A stretch of 64,000 bases of DNA, from assembly GCA_012064385.1 (NCBI GenBank), contig QRDG01001914.1:310001-374000 (forward strand). The letters are read 5' to 3'. How positions within the stretch are numbered: position 1 is the stretch's first letter; each line of letters begins with the position of its first letter. Of this stretch, positions 9,590 through 19,144 are shown one piece after another. This stretch comes from Puccinellia tenuiflora (lineage: Eukaryota; Streptophyta; Magnoliopsida; Poales; Poaceae). Both the position numbers and the translations under genes were made by a program. Under the pieces are notes generated by a model. It saw only the letters and a program-made list of their open reading frames with translations. It did not search any database and was not told where the DNA came from.

Positions 9590-9945
9590 CCAATCGGCCC
9601 CATTAAGACGGACGCTACCAAACAATTAAGGCGTACATTTCCAGTCGGCGCCATTATACGTTAGCATGTCGGTAATCATAGTAAGTTAATGCCCACTATA
9701 GTAATATCATTGTAACCCGGCCCTCATATCCTATAAGCACGATCCTACATTTACCTAGAAAAGTGACAAAAGATTCATACAGTGAAACAATCACACACAT
9801 CCCCATTTTAATCGAGATACAATCTCCAATCAAGCAGGAGTAGCTTTTTATCACCACCCCGAGGGGCTGGACCTAGGTAAAACCACCATGTTTGTCTCGT
9901 TCCCTGGCCTCCACGACAACCTTCCTTACAATCCTCTCACTACGA
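9590..9945 (+). repeat. Degenerate gypsy-type LTR segment
   Basis: The series ccggccctcatatcctataagc, then cgagatacaatctccaatcaagcagg, then gaggggctggacctaggtaaaacc resembles the R/U5 region of grass gypsy LTRs, where a similar leader precedes the LTR end. It is cut on the right by the Cassandra-like LTR at 9949. Assignment rests on general layout only. Confidence 0.35.
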
Positions 9946-9948
9946 TAG

Positions 9949-10229
9949 TGTAACACCCCGACCCACCCCGGCGGCTGTCATCCCTAGCAGCTCTCTAGGA
10001 TCTCTAGACTGATCCAGACACCAACACTAGTCTTTTCTACACAGTTTGTTCTCACTCGTGCGCACCCGGGAAGGACTTCTCGGTCGGTCACCCATCCCTA
10101 AATTGCTCCAAGCCCAACATACTTAACATCGGAGTTCTTTTGAGGCGAGCTTTTGGAAAAGAAGTTGCAACTTGTTGACATGAGTTTTCTGTCAATCCTA
10201 TTCAATCCTGAGCCTGAGCCAGGATGTCA
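9949..10229 (-). repeat. Cassandra-like TRIM LTR carrying a 5S rRNA-derived segment
   Basis: On the minus strand the segment starts TGACATCCTGGCTCAGG (10229) and ends GGGGTGTTACA (9949), i.e. TG...CA, 281 bp. Its middle (about 10068-10147) follows the 5S rRNA sequence on the same strand: GAACTCCGATGTTAAG, then gcttgg, then gggatgggtgaccgacc, then gaagtcc, which are the internal promoter and 3' stem regions. Cassandra elements are known for 5S RNA sequence in their LTRs in this orientation. Only one LTR is seen and no target duplication is evident, so it is a solo LTR or remnant. Confidence 0.75.
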
Positions 10230-10269
10230 TAGATAGCCAACCCTATGGCTTCTCCCTCAGGTTTCCCTC

Positions 10270-10689
10270 GACATGTTTAGTGCTATGTTGAATGTCATGA
10301 CAAAAATATATGTGATTGAATATGGCGTGCCTAGCTAATGAGTACATGCACATTGGAGAGGACACAATACTCAATAGAGTTAGGATGTTTTCGAAGACTA
10401 CGATCAAAGTTTCTAGATGGTACTACCTTAGAACACCCAATGAGGCCTACAGTGGAAGGATCTTGGCAATTAATGCGGCTAGGGGTTGGTCGGGGATGCA
10501 TGGTACCATCAGTTGAATGCTGTGGAGGCGGAATAACTTCCCCGCAACACGGCACGATAAATTAACAATATCCTACTATCATACTTTAAGTTTGAAGACC
10601 AATAAATTTGGAATTGCTACTTTGGGATGTCAGATCTCACAATAACATCAATGTATTGAAAAGATCACCTCTCTTTGCAAGGCTATAAA
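10270..10689 (+). pseudogene. PIF/Harbinger transposase pseudogene, 5' part
   Basis: Broken frames match the DDE_Tnp_4-type transposase found intact in outline at 37681-39094: IEYGVP, then NEYMHIGEDTI, YYLRTPNEA, NAARGWSGMHG in the place of RGWPGMLGSVDCMHW, and finally NNINVLKRSPLFARL. The catalytic region around the first Asp is lost. The reading is interrupted at 10689 by the insertion of MULE-1 and resumes after 15813. It is the older host of that element. Confidence 0.75.
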
Positions 10690-10840
10690 GGGTTTTTATT
10701 TTCGTGTCCTAATCCCCTTGGTTCTCCTCGTTCTAGCCCTACTTCCTTAGCTAGCCTCGCCTTTGCCCCACTTCGCTCTTTCCAGGCTCGGAGATGGCCA
10801 AACGGCCTTTCCGTCGGGTCAACAATGTTTGACCGTTACT
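10690..10840 (+). repeat. MULE-1 left terminal inverted repeat
   Basis: Matches the reverse complement of 15658-15812 with scattered substitutions and small indels. The shared inner border is tttgaccgttact. Confidence 0.88.
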
Positions 10841-10975
10841 TGACCTGATGTATGGGCCCGGACAGCCATGGCAGACTGCATGTTTAGTCCCACCTCGCTA
10901 GTTTACAGTGCGTATGACCGGTTTATAAACTCCAATGCGGTAGAGGTTGCACTACCCATGGTTCTATGGGCCCAA

Positions 10976-12047
10976 TCATGTGATTGGGCCCATATAACCA
11001 TGTTTAGTTTTTATGTGCGGATTAAATCATGATAAACATTTAATTTCTTTTGTTTAGAGATAATTCGTTGATTAACTATGTCGTTTTCTTCTGTGCTCTC
11101 TCAAACCCGATGATAAATCATGATAAACATTTAATTTCTTTCGTTTAGAAATAATTCGTTGATTAACTACGCCGCTTTCTTTTGTGCTCTCTTGAACCCG
11201 ACGATTAAATCATGATAAACATTTAATTTCTTTTGTTTAGAGATAATTCGTTGATTAACTATGTCGTTTTCTTCTGTGCTCTCTTGAACCCGATGATTAA
11301 ATCATGATAAACATTTAATTTCTTTTGTTTAGAAATAATTCGTTGATTAACTACGTCGTTTTCTTCTGTGCTCCCTCGACCCCGATGATTAAATCATGAT
11401 AGACATGTAAACATTTTCGTTGAAACAAAATAAGATTTCATTAAACCTCAAGAAATAAGATTTCATTAGTACTCGATTGAGTTCTTGATGGTACAAAAGA
11501 TGTTCAATTACTGTGATTGGGCCCATAGAACCATGTTTAGTTTTTATGTGCGGATTAAATCATGATAAACATTTAATTTCTTCTGTTTAGAGATAATTCG
11601 TTGATTAACTATGTCGTTTTCTTCTATGCTCTCTCGAACCCGATGATAAATCATGATAAAAATTTAATTTATTTCGTTTAGAAATAATTCGTTGATTAAG
11701 TACGCCGCTTTATTTTGTGCTCTCTCGAACCTGACGATTAAATCATGATAAACATTTAATTTCTTTTGTTTAGAGATAATTCGTTGATTAACTATGTCGT
11801 TTTCTTCTGTGCTCTCTTGAACCCGACGATTAAGTCATGATAAACATTTAATTTCTTTTGTTTAGAAATAATTCGTTGATTAACTACGTCGTTTTCTTCT
11901 GTGCTCCCTCGACCCCGATGATTAAATCATGATAAACATGTAAACATTTTCGTTGAAACAAAACAAGATTTCATTAAACCTCAAGAAATAAGATTTCATT
12001 AGTACTCGATCAAGTTCTTGATGGTACAAAAGATGTTCAACTACTGA
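10976..12047 (+). repeat. Higher-order tandem repeat in MULE-1
   Basis: A roughly 92-bp unit (aaatcatgataaac ... gataattcgttgatta ... gtgctctctcgaaccc) occurs five times in each of two blocks. The blocks themselves (10976-11511 and 11512-12047) are a direct duplication of about 535 bp, each starting with gtgattgggccca and ending with gatggtacaaaagatgttca. This makes ten units in a two-level array. Confidence 0.9.
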
Positions 12048-12103
12048 ACTAATACTAAACTACTGAACTAATAGTACTAAATTAGTACTACGAAGCCCTA
12101 ATT

Positions 12104-12472
12104 CTAGGGCTTCCGCCTCTTCGCCGGCGGTGCGTCGGAGGAGTCTTCATCGTCGTCAGCGTCTTCCTCCTCCTCCTCATCGTCATCATTGTCGTCGTCG
12201 GCGTCCTCCTCCTCCTCGTCATCGGCATCGTCCTCCTCCTCCTCCTCCCCGTCATCGGCGTCGTTGTTGATGTCATCGGCGGGGACCTCCTCCGCCTCCG
12301 CCTCCTCCTGCTGCTGCTCCTCCTCCTCCTCCGGCTCCGGGGAGGAGGGCTCCGATGAGGACGATAACGAGGGGTCCCCCTCCCACCATCCCTGGAAGCC
12401 CTCTTGGTCTTCGGCGGAGGCGTTGTCGCTCGGGACGGTGCCGTCATTCCACCAGTGGTCGTCCCCGCCGTC
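12104..12472 (-). CDS. Unknown acidic low-complexity protein (MULE-1 ORF A)
   Basis: I do not recognise a family. From the ATG at 12472 (MDGGDDHWWNDGTVPSDN) it encodes about 122 residues. The N-terminal 30 residues are Trp/Gly-rich, with QGFQGWWEGD-like spacing. A serine cluster follows, then about 70 residues that are almost entirely Glu/Asp with interspersed Ala, and the tail is PAKRRKP, a possible nuclear localisation signal. An in-frame upstream ATG at 12550 adds 26 residues. The acidic run comes from cctcctcct-type triplet repeats, so part of the length may be repeat expansion. The neighbouring ORF B is on the same strand, about 2.2 kb upstream. Confidence 0.4.
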   Translation of the reverse strand, partial: DGGDDHWWNDGTVPSDNASAEDQEGFQGWWEGDPSLSSSSEPSSPEPEEEEEQQQEEAEAEEVPADDINNDADDGEEEEEDDADDEEEEDADDDNDDDEEEEEDADDDEDSSDAPPAKRRKP

Positions 12473-12971
12473 CATTAGGGTTTTTTGGTGGTGTTGGTTT
12501 TTTTTGGTGGTTTTGGGAGAGTGGAGAGTGGTGAAGTGTGGGAATCGCAACGAGTAAATCTAGAACATTTAACCGCCGACGGAGATCGCTTCGTTTCTTG
12601 GAAAGACCACTTTCACAAGACAAGACGCTTCGTTTCTTCACGTAATCATGACCATCTCTGACGTGGACAACCTTCTCTGATGTGGACGCATGCATTTTAA
12701 CATATTAAACATCTCGACGCGTCACATGCATTTTTGTGCTTCAAATGAGCTCCAAAGCTAGGGTAAACAACTCCATTTCTAAGCAAGTTTTTTCGTCCTT
12801 CTGTAAATGAGACCAAAAATACAATGTGATCCATGTAGACATGTCTCGACCATGTTGGACACGAACTGACGTGATAATTTGATTCATGCCATGCCAGTTC
12901 GCATCCAGAGCGCGCCATAGTGCTGTCTTGCACGCTCTGGACGCGCTCTGGACATGAATTGGACGTGAATT

Positions 12972-14615
12972 GAAGTTTATGATTTTTCATCCATACTAGT
13001 ACACTTAAAATGAATATTCCCCCAGTTTTTCCATTTTTCCGACTTTTCTCGATTTATGGAAATTGTTTGTCGGTAAATCCTATTAAACTCATTTAATGTG
13101 CGGAATATAGTTAAAAAGCTCAAAAATTCATGATATTCGGGGATTATGCCTCCCATATGATATGGAGTGTGCTAAAATTCTGAGAGGTCAATTTCCAATC
13201 TTATTTGTGGTACCTACTTCACAAAAAATGTTGATTTCGGTACTAAACAAAATGTAAAAAAATGGAATATTGCTTTGTAAACATTGTTTACAATGTCAAT
13301 ACACATGTTTGTGCCGAGTATGGTCATCATAGAACAAAGGTAGACATGGATATGCCATGATCTTGGTCATTTGGGTTGAAAGCCATTTAACTCCAGACAA
13401 GGTTGTCCATTTTGTTAACACTTCTTTTATAAAATTATGTTGTTTCAAGTTTATGAATTTTCATCCATACTAGTACTCTAAAAAGGAAGACCCCCTTGGT
13501 TTTATTTTTTTTATGCTTTCTCGATTTATGAGATTTTTTTTTTCAAAATAGGGGCAAAATTGTCCGTTTGACCATTCATAGCTAAGGGTGAATTTTTCCT
13601 ACTTTTTTCTTTGCAATTGCGTGCAATCATGATAGACTATGTTATTATGATTTTTACATAATTTTGGGGCCAAACTATAACACACTAGTAGTTCAAATTT
13701 CTTTATTTCTCGATAAATGCTAGTAAACTCATTTAATTAGTGGAATATAGTTAAAAATCTCAAAAAATTATTATATATAGGGGTTATGCCTCCCATATGA
13801 TATAGTTTGTGTGATAATTGTGAGAGGTCAATTTGAAATATTATTTGTGGTACCTACTTCACAAAAAATGGGGGTTTCGGCACTAAATAAAATGTTTAAA
13901 AATAAAATAAAAAATCTTGGAATCTTGCTTCGGCAACATTGTTGACAATGCTAAAACACATGTTTGTGCCGAGTATGGTCATCATAGCACGAAGGTAGAC
14001 ATGGATATGCCATGATCTTGGTCTTTTGGCTTGAAAGCCATGAATTTTCATCCAAAACAAGGTTATCAAATAGTATGTAATTGCAAGTTTATATTTTCCC
14101 TTCCATACTAGTACACTAAAAAGGAAGATCCCCCTGGTTTTACATTTTTTGATGTTTTCTCGATTTATGAGTTTTTTTCAAAACAGGGCCAAAATTGTCC
14201 GTGTGACCATTCATAGCTAAGGGTGAATTTTTCCTACTTTGTTCTTTGCAATTGCGTGCAATCATGATAGACTACGTTATTATGATTTTTACATAATTTT
14301 TTAGTTCAAATTTCTTTATTTCTCGATAAATGCTAGTGAACTCATTTAATGAGTGGAATATAGTTAAAAATCTCAAAAGTTCATTATATTCAGGGGTTAT
14401 GCCTCCCATATGATATAGTTTGTGTGATAATTGTGAGATGTCAATTTCCAATCTTATTTGTGGTGCCTACTTCACAAAAAATGGGGGTTTCGGCACTAAA
14501 TAAAATGTTTAAAAATAAAATAGAAAAATCTTCATCCAAGACAAGGTTATCAAATATTATGTAATTGCAAGTTTATACTACTACACTTAGAAGGAACATT
14601 CCCCATGTTTTCCAA
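12972..14615 (+). repeat. Long tandem repeat in MULE-1 (3 copies plus a partial)
   Basis: Copies at about 12972-13446, 13447-14086 and 14087-14566, plus a short partial copy to 14615, share the words catccatactagtac, cgatttatgag, gcctcccatatgatat and gtggtacctacttcac. Unit length varies from about 475 to 640 bp because of internal deletions. AT-rich and non-coding. Confidence 0.85.
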
Positions 14616-14684
14616 CATAATTATACATAGAGTGCCCTTTTACATAGAGTGCCCTTTTACATAGAACCCTAGAACTAAAAAGAA

Positions 14685-15173
14685 CTACCACTCGTCGTCA
14701 TCGTCGGAAACCTCCACTGGATCCTTGCCTTTGCCCTTGCCCTTTCCCTCGTGGTTTTCCACCGAGTTGTTCAGAGCCTTCTGCAGGTCCTCTGCATACT
14801 GCGTGGCTCTTGCATCCTCCGCAGCTCTTGCCTGCTCCACGGTGACCGCAGAAGCGACCAGAGTCTCTATGAGCTGCTGTTGGTCAGCGGAATGTTTGGC
14901 CTGCTCCGTGGCTTGATAGTCGGCCCTAGCCCATGCTAGACCCGGGTCAACCACCTGCTCCTCCTCATTGGACTCAATATCGATGAATGGAATGGGATCG
15001 GGAGCAATGGCCCGACAGACGACATTGCTTCCCCTGCCCCTGCTCGATCTCGGAGGAGTCCTGCTCTCTCCTCCACCCTTGCTCGACTCAAGAAACCAAG
15101 GATAGGGGATGCGGGGGCGGCGGCTGGAGCTGCCGCCGCGACCGGGAGTGGAGCAGCCACCACCACGAGCCAT
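14685..15173 (-). CDS. Unknown protein with helical middle and acidic tail (MULE-1 ORF B)
   Basis: Family not recognised. The likely start is the MARGGG codon at 15173 (an in-frame ATG lies 33 bp upstream), giving about 162 residues. The order is: Gly/Ser/Arg-rich basic N-terminus (about 1-50); an acidic IDIESNEEEQ segment; an Ala/Gln/Glu-rich stretch (about 80-135) with heptad-like spacing that should form a helix or coiled coil; a GKGKGKGKDP linker; and an EVSDDDDEW end. A basic head with an acidic tail could suit a chromatin or nucleic-acid-binding helper, but that is speculation. The right terminal repeat, about 480 bp upstream, would have to supply the promoter. Confidence 0.45.
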   Translation of the reverse strand: MARGGGCSTPGRGGSSSRRPRIPYPWFLESSKGGGESRTPPRSSRGRGSNVVCRAIAPDPIPFIDIESNEEEQVVDPGLAWARADYQATEQAKHSADQQQLIETLVASAVTVEQARAAEDARATQYAEDLQKALNNSVENHEGKGKGKGKDPVEVSDDDDEW

Positions 15174-15657
15174 GGCAAGATCGGAGCACCGAGGCGTGGG
15201 TGGCAAGTAGAGATGAAGAGGAGGTCAGTGGGCGATGTTGGTGCAATGGTAGAGGAAAAGGGATCCTTTTCTAGGCATCTGCGTCCGGGCCGGCAGTAAT
15301 GGCCACCGCCGACAGGTGCATTGATTCGGCTCGGTAGACTGGCACGAACTAGGCAGGCAGAGACGACAAGGCATCGGAGCAAATGAGCGGCCAGGCCGGT
15401 AGCGGCCGACAGCGTAGGCGGCGATGCAGCCTTTTGCCGGCCAGAGGATAGCGCCATAAAAGGCACGCTAATTCGGGGACGGCGAGCGGCATGGAGGGGC
15501 GCACGGGCACGACAAGTAGCATGGACGCGCACAGGCACGGCTGCATGCGCCCCTTCTCCAATGGTCCCACTTGTAAGCTTTAAGTGGGGATGGCGCACGG
15601 GTGCACACGCATTCCCTCAAAAAACAAAAAGGTCCCACATGTGACATACTTTAGTGC

Positions 15658-15812
15658 AGTAACGGTCAAACGAGGTTGACCCGACGGAAACACACCGTTT
15701 GGCCGTCTTTGAGCCTCAAAAGAGCGAAGTGGGGCAAAGGCGAGGATAGCTAAGGAAGTGGGGCTAGAACGAGGAGAACTAAGGGAAGTGGGGCAGAGAA
15801 ATAAAAAAACCC
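15658..15812 (-). repeat. MULE-1 right terminal inverted repeat
   Basis: Reverse-complement partner of 10690-10840. It ends CCC at 15812, directly before the target duplication ggctataaa. Confidence 0.88.
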
Positions 15813-16140
15813 GGCTATAAAATAGGGAAGCTCCAACATACAACTTCAATGCTAATAGACATGATATGGACTACTATCTAGCTAATGGCATCTACACTGA
15901 TTGATCCCCTATGTGAAGACAATTCAAAACCCTCGAGGTAGGAAGAATACATACTATGCAAAGCTTTAAGAACTAGCAAGGAAGGACATTGTGCGGGCAT
16001 TTGGAGTGTTGCAAGTTATGTTTGCAATCGCGACCAGCTTTCTTTTGGGATAAGAAGACTTTCGTAGACATCATGACATGTTGTTTGACCCTCCACAACA
16101 TGACCATAGAATATAAGAGGGACCCGAAGGTGAATCACAT
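15813..16140 (+). pseudogene. PIF/Harbinger transposase pseudogene, 3' part
   Basis: Continues the pseudogene broken at 10689. Reading across frames gives gaca...tatct agctaatggc atctacac (the YYLADGIYP region), then VKTI, and then KDIVRAFGVLQVMFAIA in the place of RKDIERAFGVLQSRFAIV. The catalytic Glu is changed to Val in this reading. It then continues through a degraded HFWDKKT...HNM end at about 16115. Multiple stops and frame changes. Confidence 0.75.
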
Positions 16141-16628
16141 AAAGTGCATGGTTTCCATGTGTGGTTTTGGTAATTGATGACAATCCCTAGCTATGGACAA
16201 TGTTTGCATTGAGTTATACTTTAAGGATTTATTTATAGTCAATGCTTGAATACCATATGTTGGATTCAAGGTTGAAAAAACAAGAAAGTGAAAGAATAAC
16301 GAGTTATTTTGTGGAATTCAAAAGTTTTCTTGCTCTAGCTTATGATGGAAGCACCATAGGATCAAGATCTTGAGAAGATGATTACAATTTAAGAGTTAAA
16401 GATATGGCTCTATGTTGACATCATAACAGAATCATGTGTGGGCAATGATTGACCAAGGCTTGGGCATTCTATAAAGTGAAGAACTCATTATGTATCTCAA
16501 GAGATTGTGACAGAACAAGATGAAGATCAAATGATGACCAATGTGATGTGCATATGTCTTGAAGAAGAGGAACATTCTTGTTTACCTTCAATACATCATC
16601 ATAATGAAGAGAGAAGAAAAATACAAGG
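16141..16628. other. Unclassified repeat-like sequence
   Basis: Begins tgtggttttggtaattgatg, a word I associate with the start of dispersed grass repeats. It is AT-rich and purine-rich with no ORF and no terminal repeat that I can pair. Confidence 0.4.
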
Positions 16629-17622
16629 TTGATCAAGAGAAAGTACAAATATTGGGAGCCAAGATTGGAAGCTAAACAGAGTCTCTACAAGAAATTCAGT
16701 ATAATTTGTTGTATCCGATCAAGCATATACGTCCCATCTTCGAGGGAGGATAAGATCAAAACAATTGCTCAGTCCGTTGTTAGAACCATGCTTGGGAATG
16801 TGGCCAATCTCGCAGATCACAAAATAAAATTCTCCTGCGTAATCACTCTTGAAGTGGGGTTCTTGAAAGGCGGTCTAAGGCTGCTGCAAGGCTACCTCCA
16901 AGACGCCAAGGGAAAAGAAATGCTAGGAAATAAAGGAGCCGCTATACTGGTCAGCTGGATCAAGGTTGCATCATATGAGGTTGAGAACGTCACTGAAACC
17001 ACATATTACATGGACATGACAAACATGCTAAAAAGGGGTTCATGGATTGCCATTTCAAGGTTTGCTCTCTAATCAACTAACTAATTGGTACTTCATAATT
17101 AATGTAGGTGTGCAGATTCAACGTGTAATAAGGAATCTCACCGTGATATTTCAAAGTGTCGAATGTCTGAGAAATTATTTGAATAATACTGCTCTAGTCA
17201 AGGTTCGATTTGAGAAGGTCGGGTTTCCACAAGATTATGGCCCAATGCATCAAAACTTTGAACATGATATTGTGATGGCTGCTTTTCATGACGAGTACAA
17301 AGAGATGGTGGATAAATTAGATGACCAAGAGAACATGCTTAGTGTCGTGTCCAAAGTTGCCATGGGTGGGATAGAAAAAACGACATTGGCTAGAAAAGTA
17401 TATACTTCACCTAGAATCAAACAACGCTTTGAGATTTTTGCGTGGATGAGTATATCCCAAACATTCAAGAGAATTGATTTATTGAAGGATATTATGAAGC
17501 AAAGTGTGGGAGCACTTGATCACATGCAAGAGTTTGATGTGGGAAAGAAAATTAGAGATTTTCTGTTGCAAAATAGATACTCGATAATTCTTGATGATGT
17601 GTGGGAAGCAAATACATGTTAG
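16629..17622 (+). pseudogene. CC-NB-ARC (NLR) resistance gene fragment
   Basis: The first frame holds an Rx-type coiled-coil N-terminus (QSVVRTMLGNVANLA, then LEVGFLKGGLRLLQGYL and AILVSWIKVASYEVENV). After a one-base frame shift near 17050 a second frame continues with VGVQIQRVIRNL, VGFPQDYGPMHQNFEHD, and then the NB-ARC start. The P-loop reads GGIEKTTLARKVY where GGIGKTTLA is expected, with the glycine before the lysine changed to Glu. The RNBS-A-like region and kinase-2 (YSIILDDVWE) follow, and then a stop. The rest of NB-ARC and all LRRs are absent. The normal MAE-type start is also lost. Frameshift, P-loop mutation and truncation make it non-functional. Confidence 0.88.
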
Positions 17623-17640
17623 CAGATAAATAGAACAATT

Positions 17641-18380
17641 AAATCCTTTACAGATGCAACTAACATTAGTACAATATTAATTTTTATTGTTATGAAAAGG
17701 AGGTTCAAACTCCCGCCCTGTGCATAAAAATGATGCATACCTAATTCAACAAAAACAGAAAACAAATATATCGATATGTCCAAAGTCACCATATCATGTC
17801 ACATGTGTTGCTATATCTCACAAATTGATGATGGGGGTGGCCATGATCGGGGTCATCGCCCTGACCTCACACCAAAGCCCCACCATCTAAATTCGAAGGC
17901 CTCGCCAAACTGCCCAATGGCAATCCGAGAGCATAAATGGTCCAATAGACACTCAACGTGCCATCACATGTGCACGCTTCGGAAGCCGCCGCTGACCCAT
18001 CTTCAGTATATGTGCCCGAGACCACATTACTATTGTTTCTTTCTCCTCCTTGATCAGGCCTGCCATCGATGCCGCCATGATGCCAAACAGTGCCACCGCC
18101 CTGCAAGCATGCATCATCATGTGTCCGCTACCAGATATTCTGCCACTGGTTACATTAAGATCTCCAAGGAGTGTACAACAATATATCCTTGGTGTTTCTT
18201 TCTGCGCCAAGGAATGTATAACAAGATCTCCACACCTTTTGGCTACATCTCATATATTCTACCACTGGTTATAGCTATCGTGACATGGTGACATTTTTGG
18301 GCCAAATGACTCAACGAACAACCTTGTTCGTGGTGTTATTCCCCTTGCATGCGAAGATTATCGATGAACACTACTACCTT
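17641..18380. other. Unresolved region, GC-rich patch
   Basis: 17820-18130 is GC-richer than its surroundings with open frames on both strands (for example 17776-18291 plus and 17953-18210 minus). None shows a family motif or a consistent frame. A word like agatattctgccactggtt recurs at about 18130 and 18255, so part of it is repeated sequence. Confidence 0.4.
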
Positions 18381-19090
18381 TTTTTTTGTGAATTGAAAAT
18401 AAATTAATTAGAGAATATTACAATCTGCCTGGCAAGCATCCAGGACTTCCACCGGCCCAGAGTTTGGCCAGACCCTCGTAAGGGTAGAGGTACGACCAAG
18501 GTTTACTAACACATGACTCACAGTATTTTGCTCACGCCTAACTACCTCTACCTCAAAGCTTCCATCAGCATGGAAGAGCTCCTTTATTTCCTGGATTACT
18601 CTCGAGTATTGAGATCGGTCAATGCCTGGTGCCCTGGTGCCTTGATCATCTTAACTGCCTCCGCGCAGTCCATCTCGATCAAGCAGGGGAACGCTGACCA
18701 TTCCCTCACCATGACTATGCCCTCGCGGCAAGCGACGAGTTCAGCCTCTAGCGGACTTGTGCATGAACTCAGAAACTTGCAAGCAGACATAACAATTGAG
18801 CCATTATCATTTCGGAGCACCCATCCCGCTCCACCTGTACCATCAGCTGCACTGAACGAACCATCAACATTCAGCTTCACTCTTCCTCGTGTTGGCATGA
18901 CCCAGGGTTTAGGCGGCTGGACTTGGGCTTCTTTCTTCTTCCTCCCAGGTACATCACCAAAGTGCACTACTGCTTTGCCCTTCACAGGATCCTGGAGCGG
19001 CTCTTGCTTGATCGACAGAAGAGATTCAAGGTAACTGCATAAGAAACGCCTGGAGCACTCCAAAGTGCACTACTACCTATCCTTCTAGGC
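18381..19090 (-). mobile_element. LINE (non-LTR retrotransposon), 3' end
   Basis: On the minus strand an RNase H-like ORF2 C-terminus is followed by a short 3' UTR (gtaatattctctaattaatt) and an A-run (T-run at 18381-18388 on the plus strand), the usual 5'-truncated LINE layout. Target duplications were not resolved. Confidence 0.75.
18411..19063 (-). pseudogene. LINE ORF2 C-terminus with RNase H domain
   Basis: The main frame (19063 to 18596) reads VKLNVDGSF (first catalytic Asp), GTGGAGWVLRNDNG, SPLEAELVACREGI (catalytic Glu) and CLIEMDCAEAV (Asp), the RVT_3/RNase H pattern of plant LINEs. After the stop at 18596, a one-base shift lets the normal end continue: SRVIQEIKELF, then VVRREQNTVSHVLVNLGR and CQADCNIL, ending at about 18411. 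The reverse transcriptase part is absent. So this is one frameshift in an otherwise well-kept domain. Confidence 0.8.
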
Positions 19091-19144
19091 ATCGAAAGGA
19101 CTTCTCTAGCTATATCTCTTTTCTCAAATATGCATGTATACCTG

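Larger units (their letters stand above)
10690..15812. mobile_element. MULE-1: non-autonomous Mutator-like element, 5123 bp
   Basis: Terminal inverted repeats of about 150 bp (10690-10840 and 15658-15812) begin GGGTTTTT and contain the shared words gttctcctcgttctagcc and tttgccccacttcgctct. The element is flanked on both sides by ggctataaa (10681-10689 and 15813-15821), a perfect 9-bp target duplication typical of Mutator. No transposase domain is visible. The cargo consists of two minus-strand ORFs (14685-15173 and 12104-12472) and two large tandem-repeat fields. It splits a Harbinger transposase pseudogene. Confidence 0.88.

Noticed and set aside
10060..10150. Functional 5S rRNA gene
   Set aside because: Too diverged and lies inside an LTR with TG...CA ends; better explained as Cassandra-like.
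10976..12047. CRISPR-like array or centromeric satellite
   Set aside because: Units are contiguous, without unique spacers, and are confined to a bounded transposon with 9-bp target duplication.
12088..12447. Arg/Thr-rich ORF overlapping MULE-1 ORF A in another frame
   Set aside because: Frame shadow of the acidic triplet-repeat tract.
17776..18291. 171-codon ORF downstream of the NLR fragment
   Set aside because: Open on both strands; His/Cys-rich by chance; no domain or splice structure.
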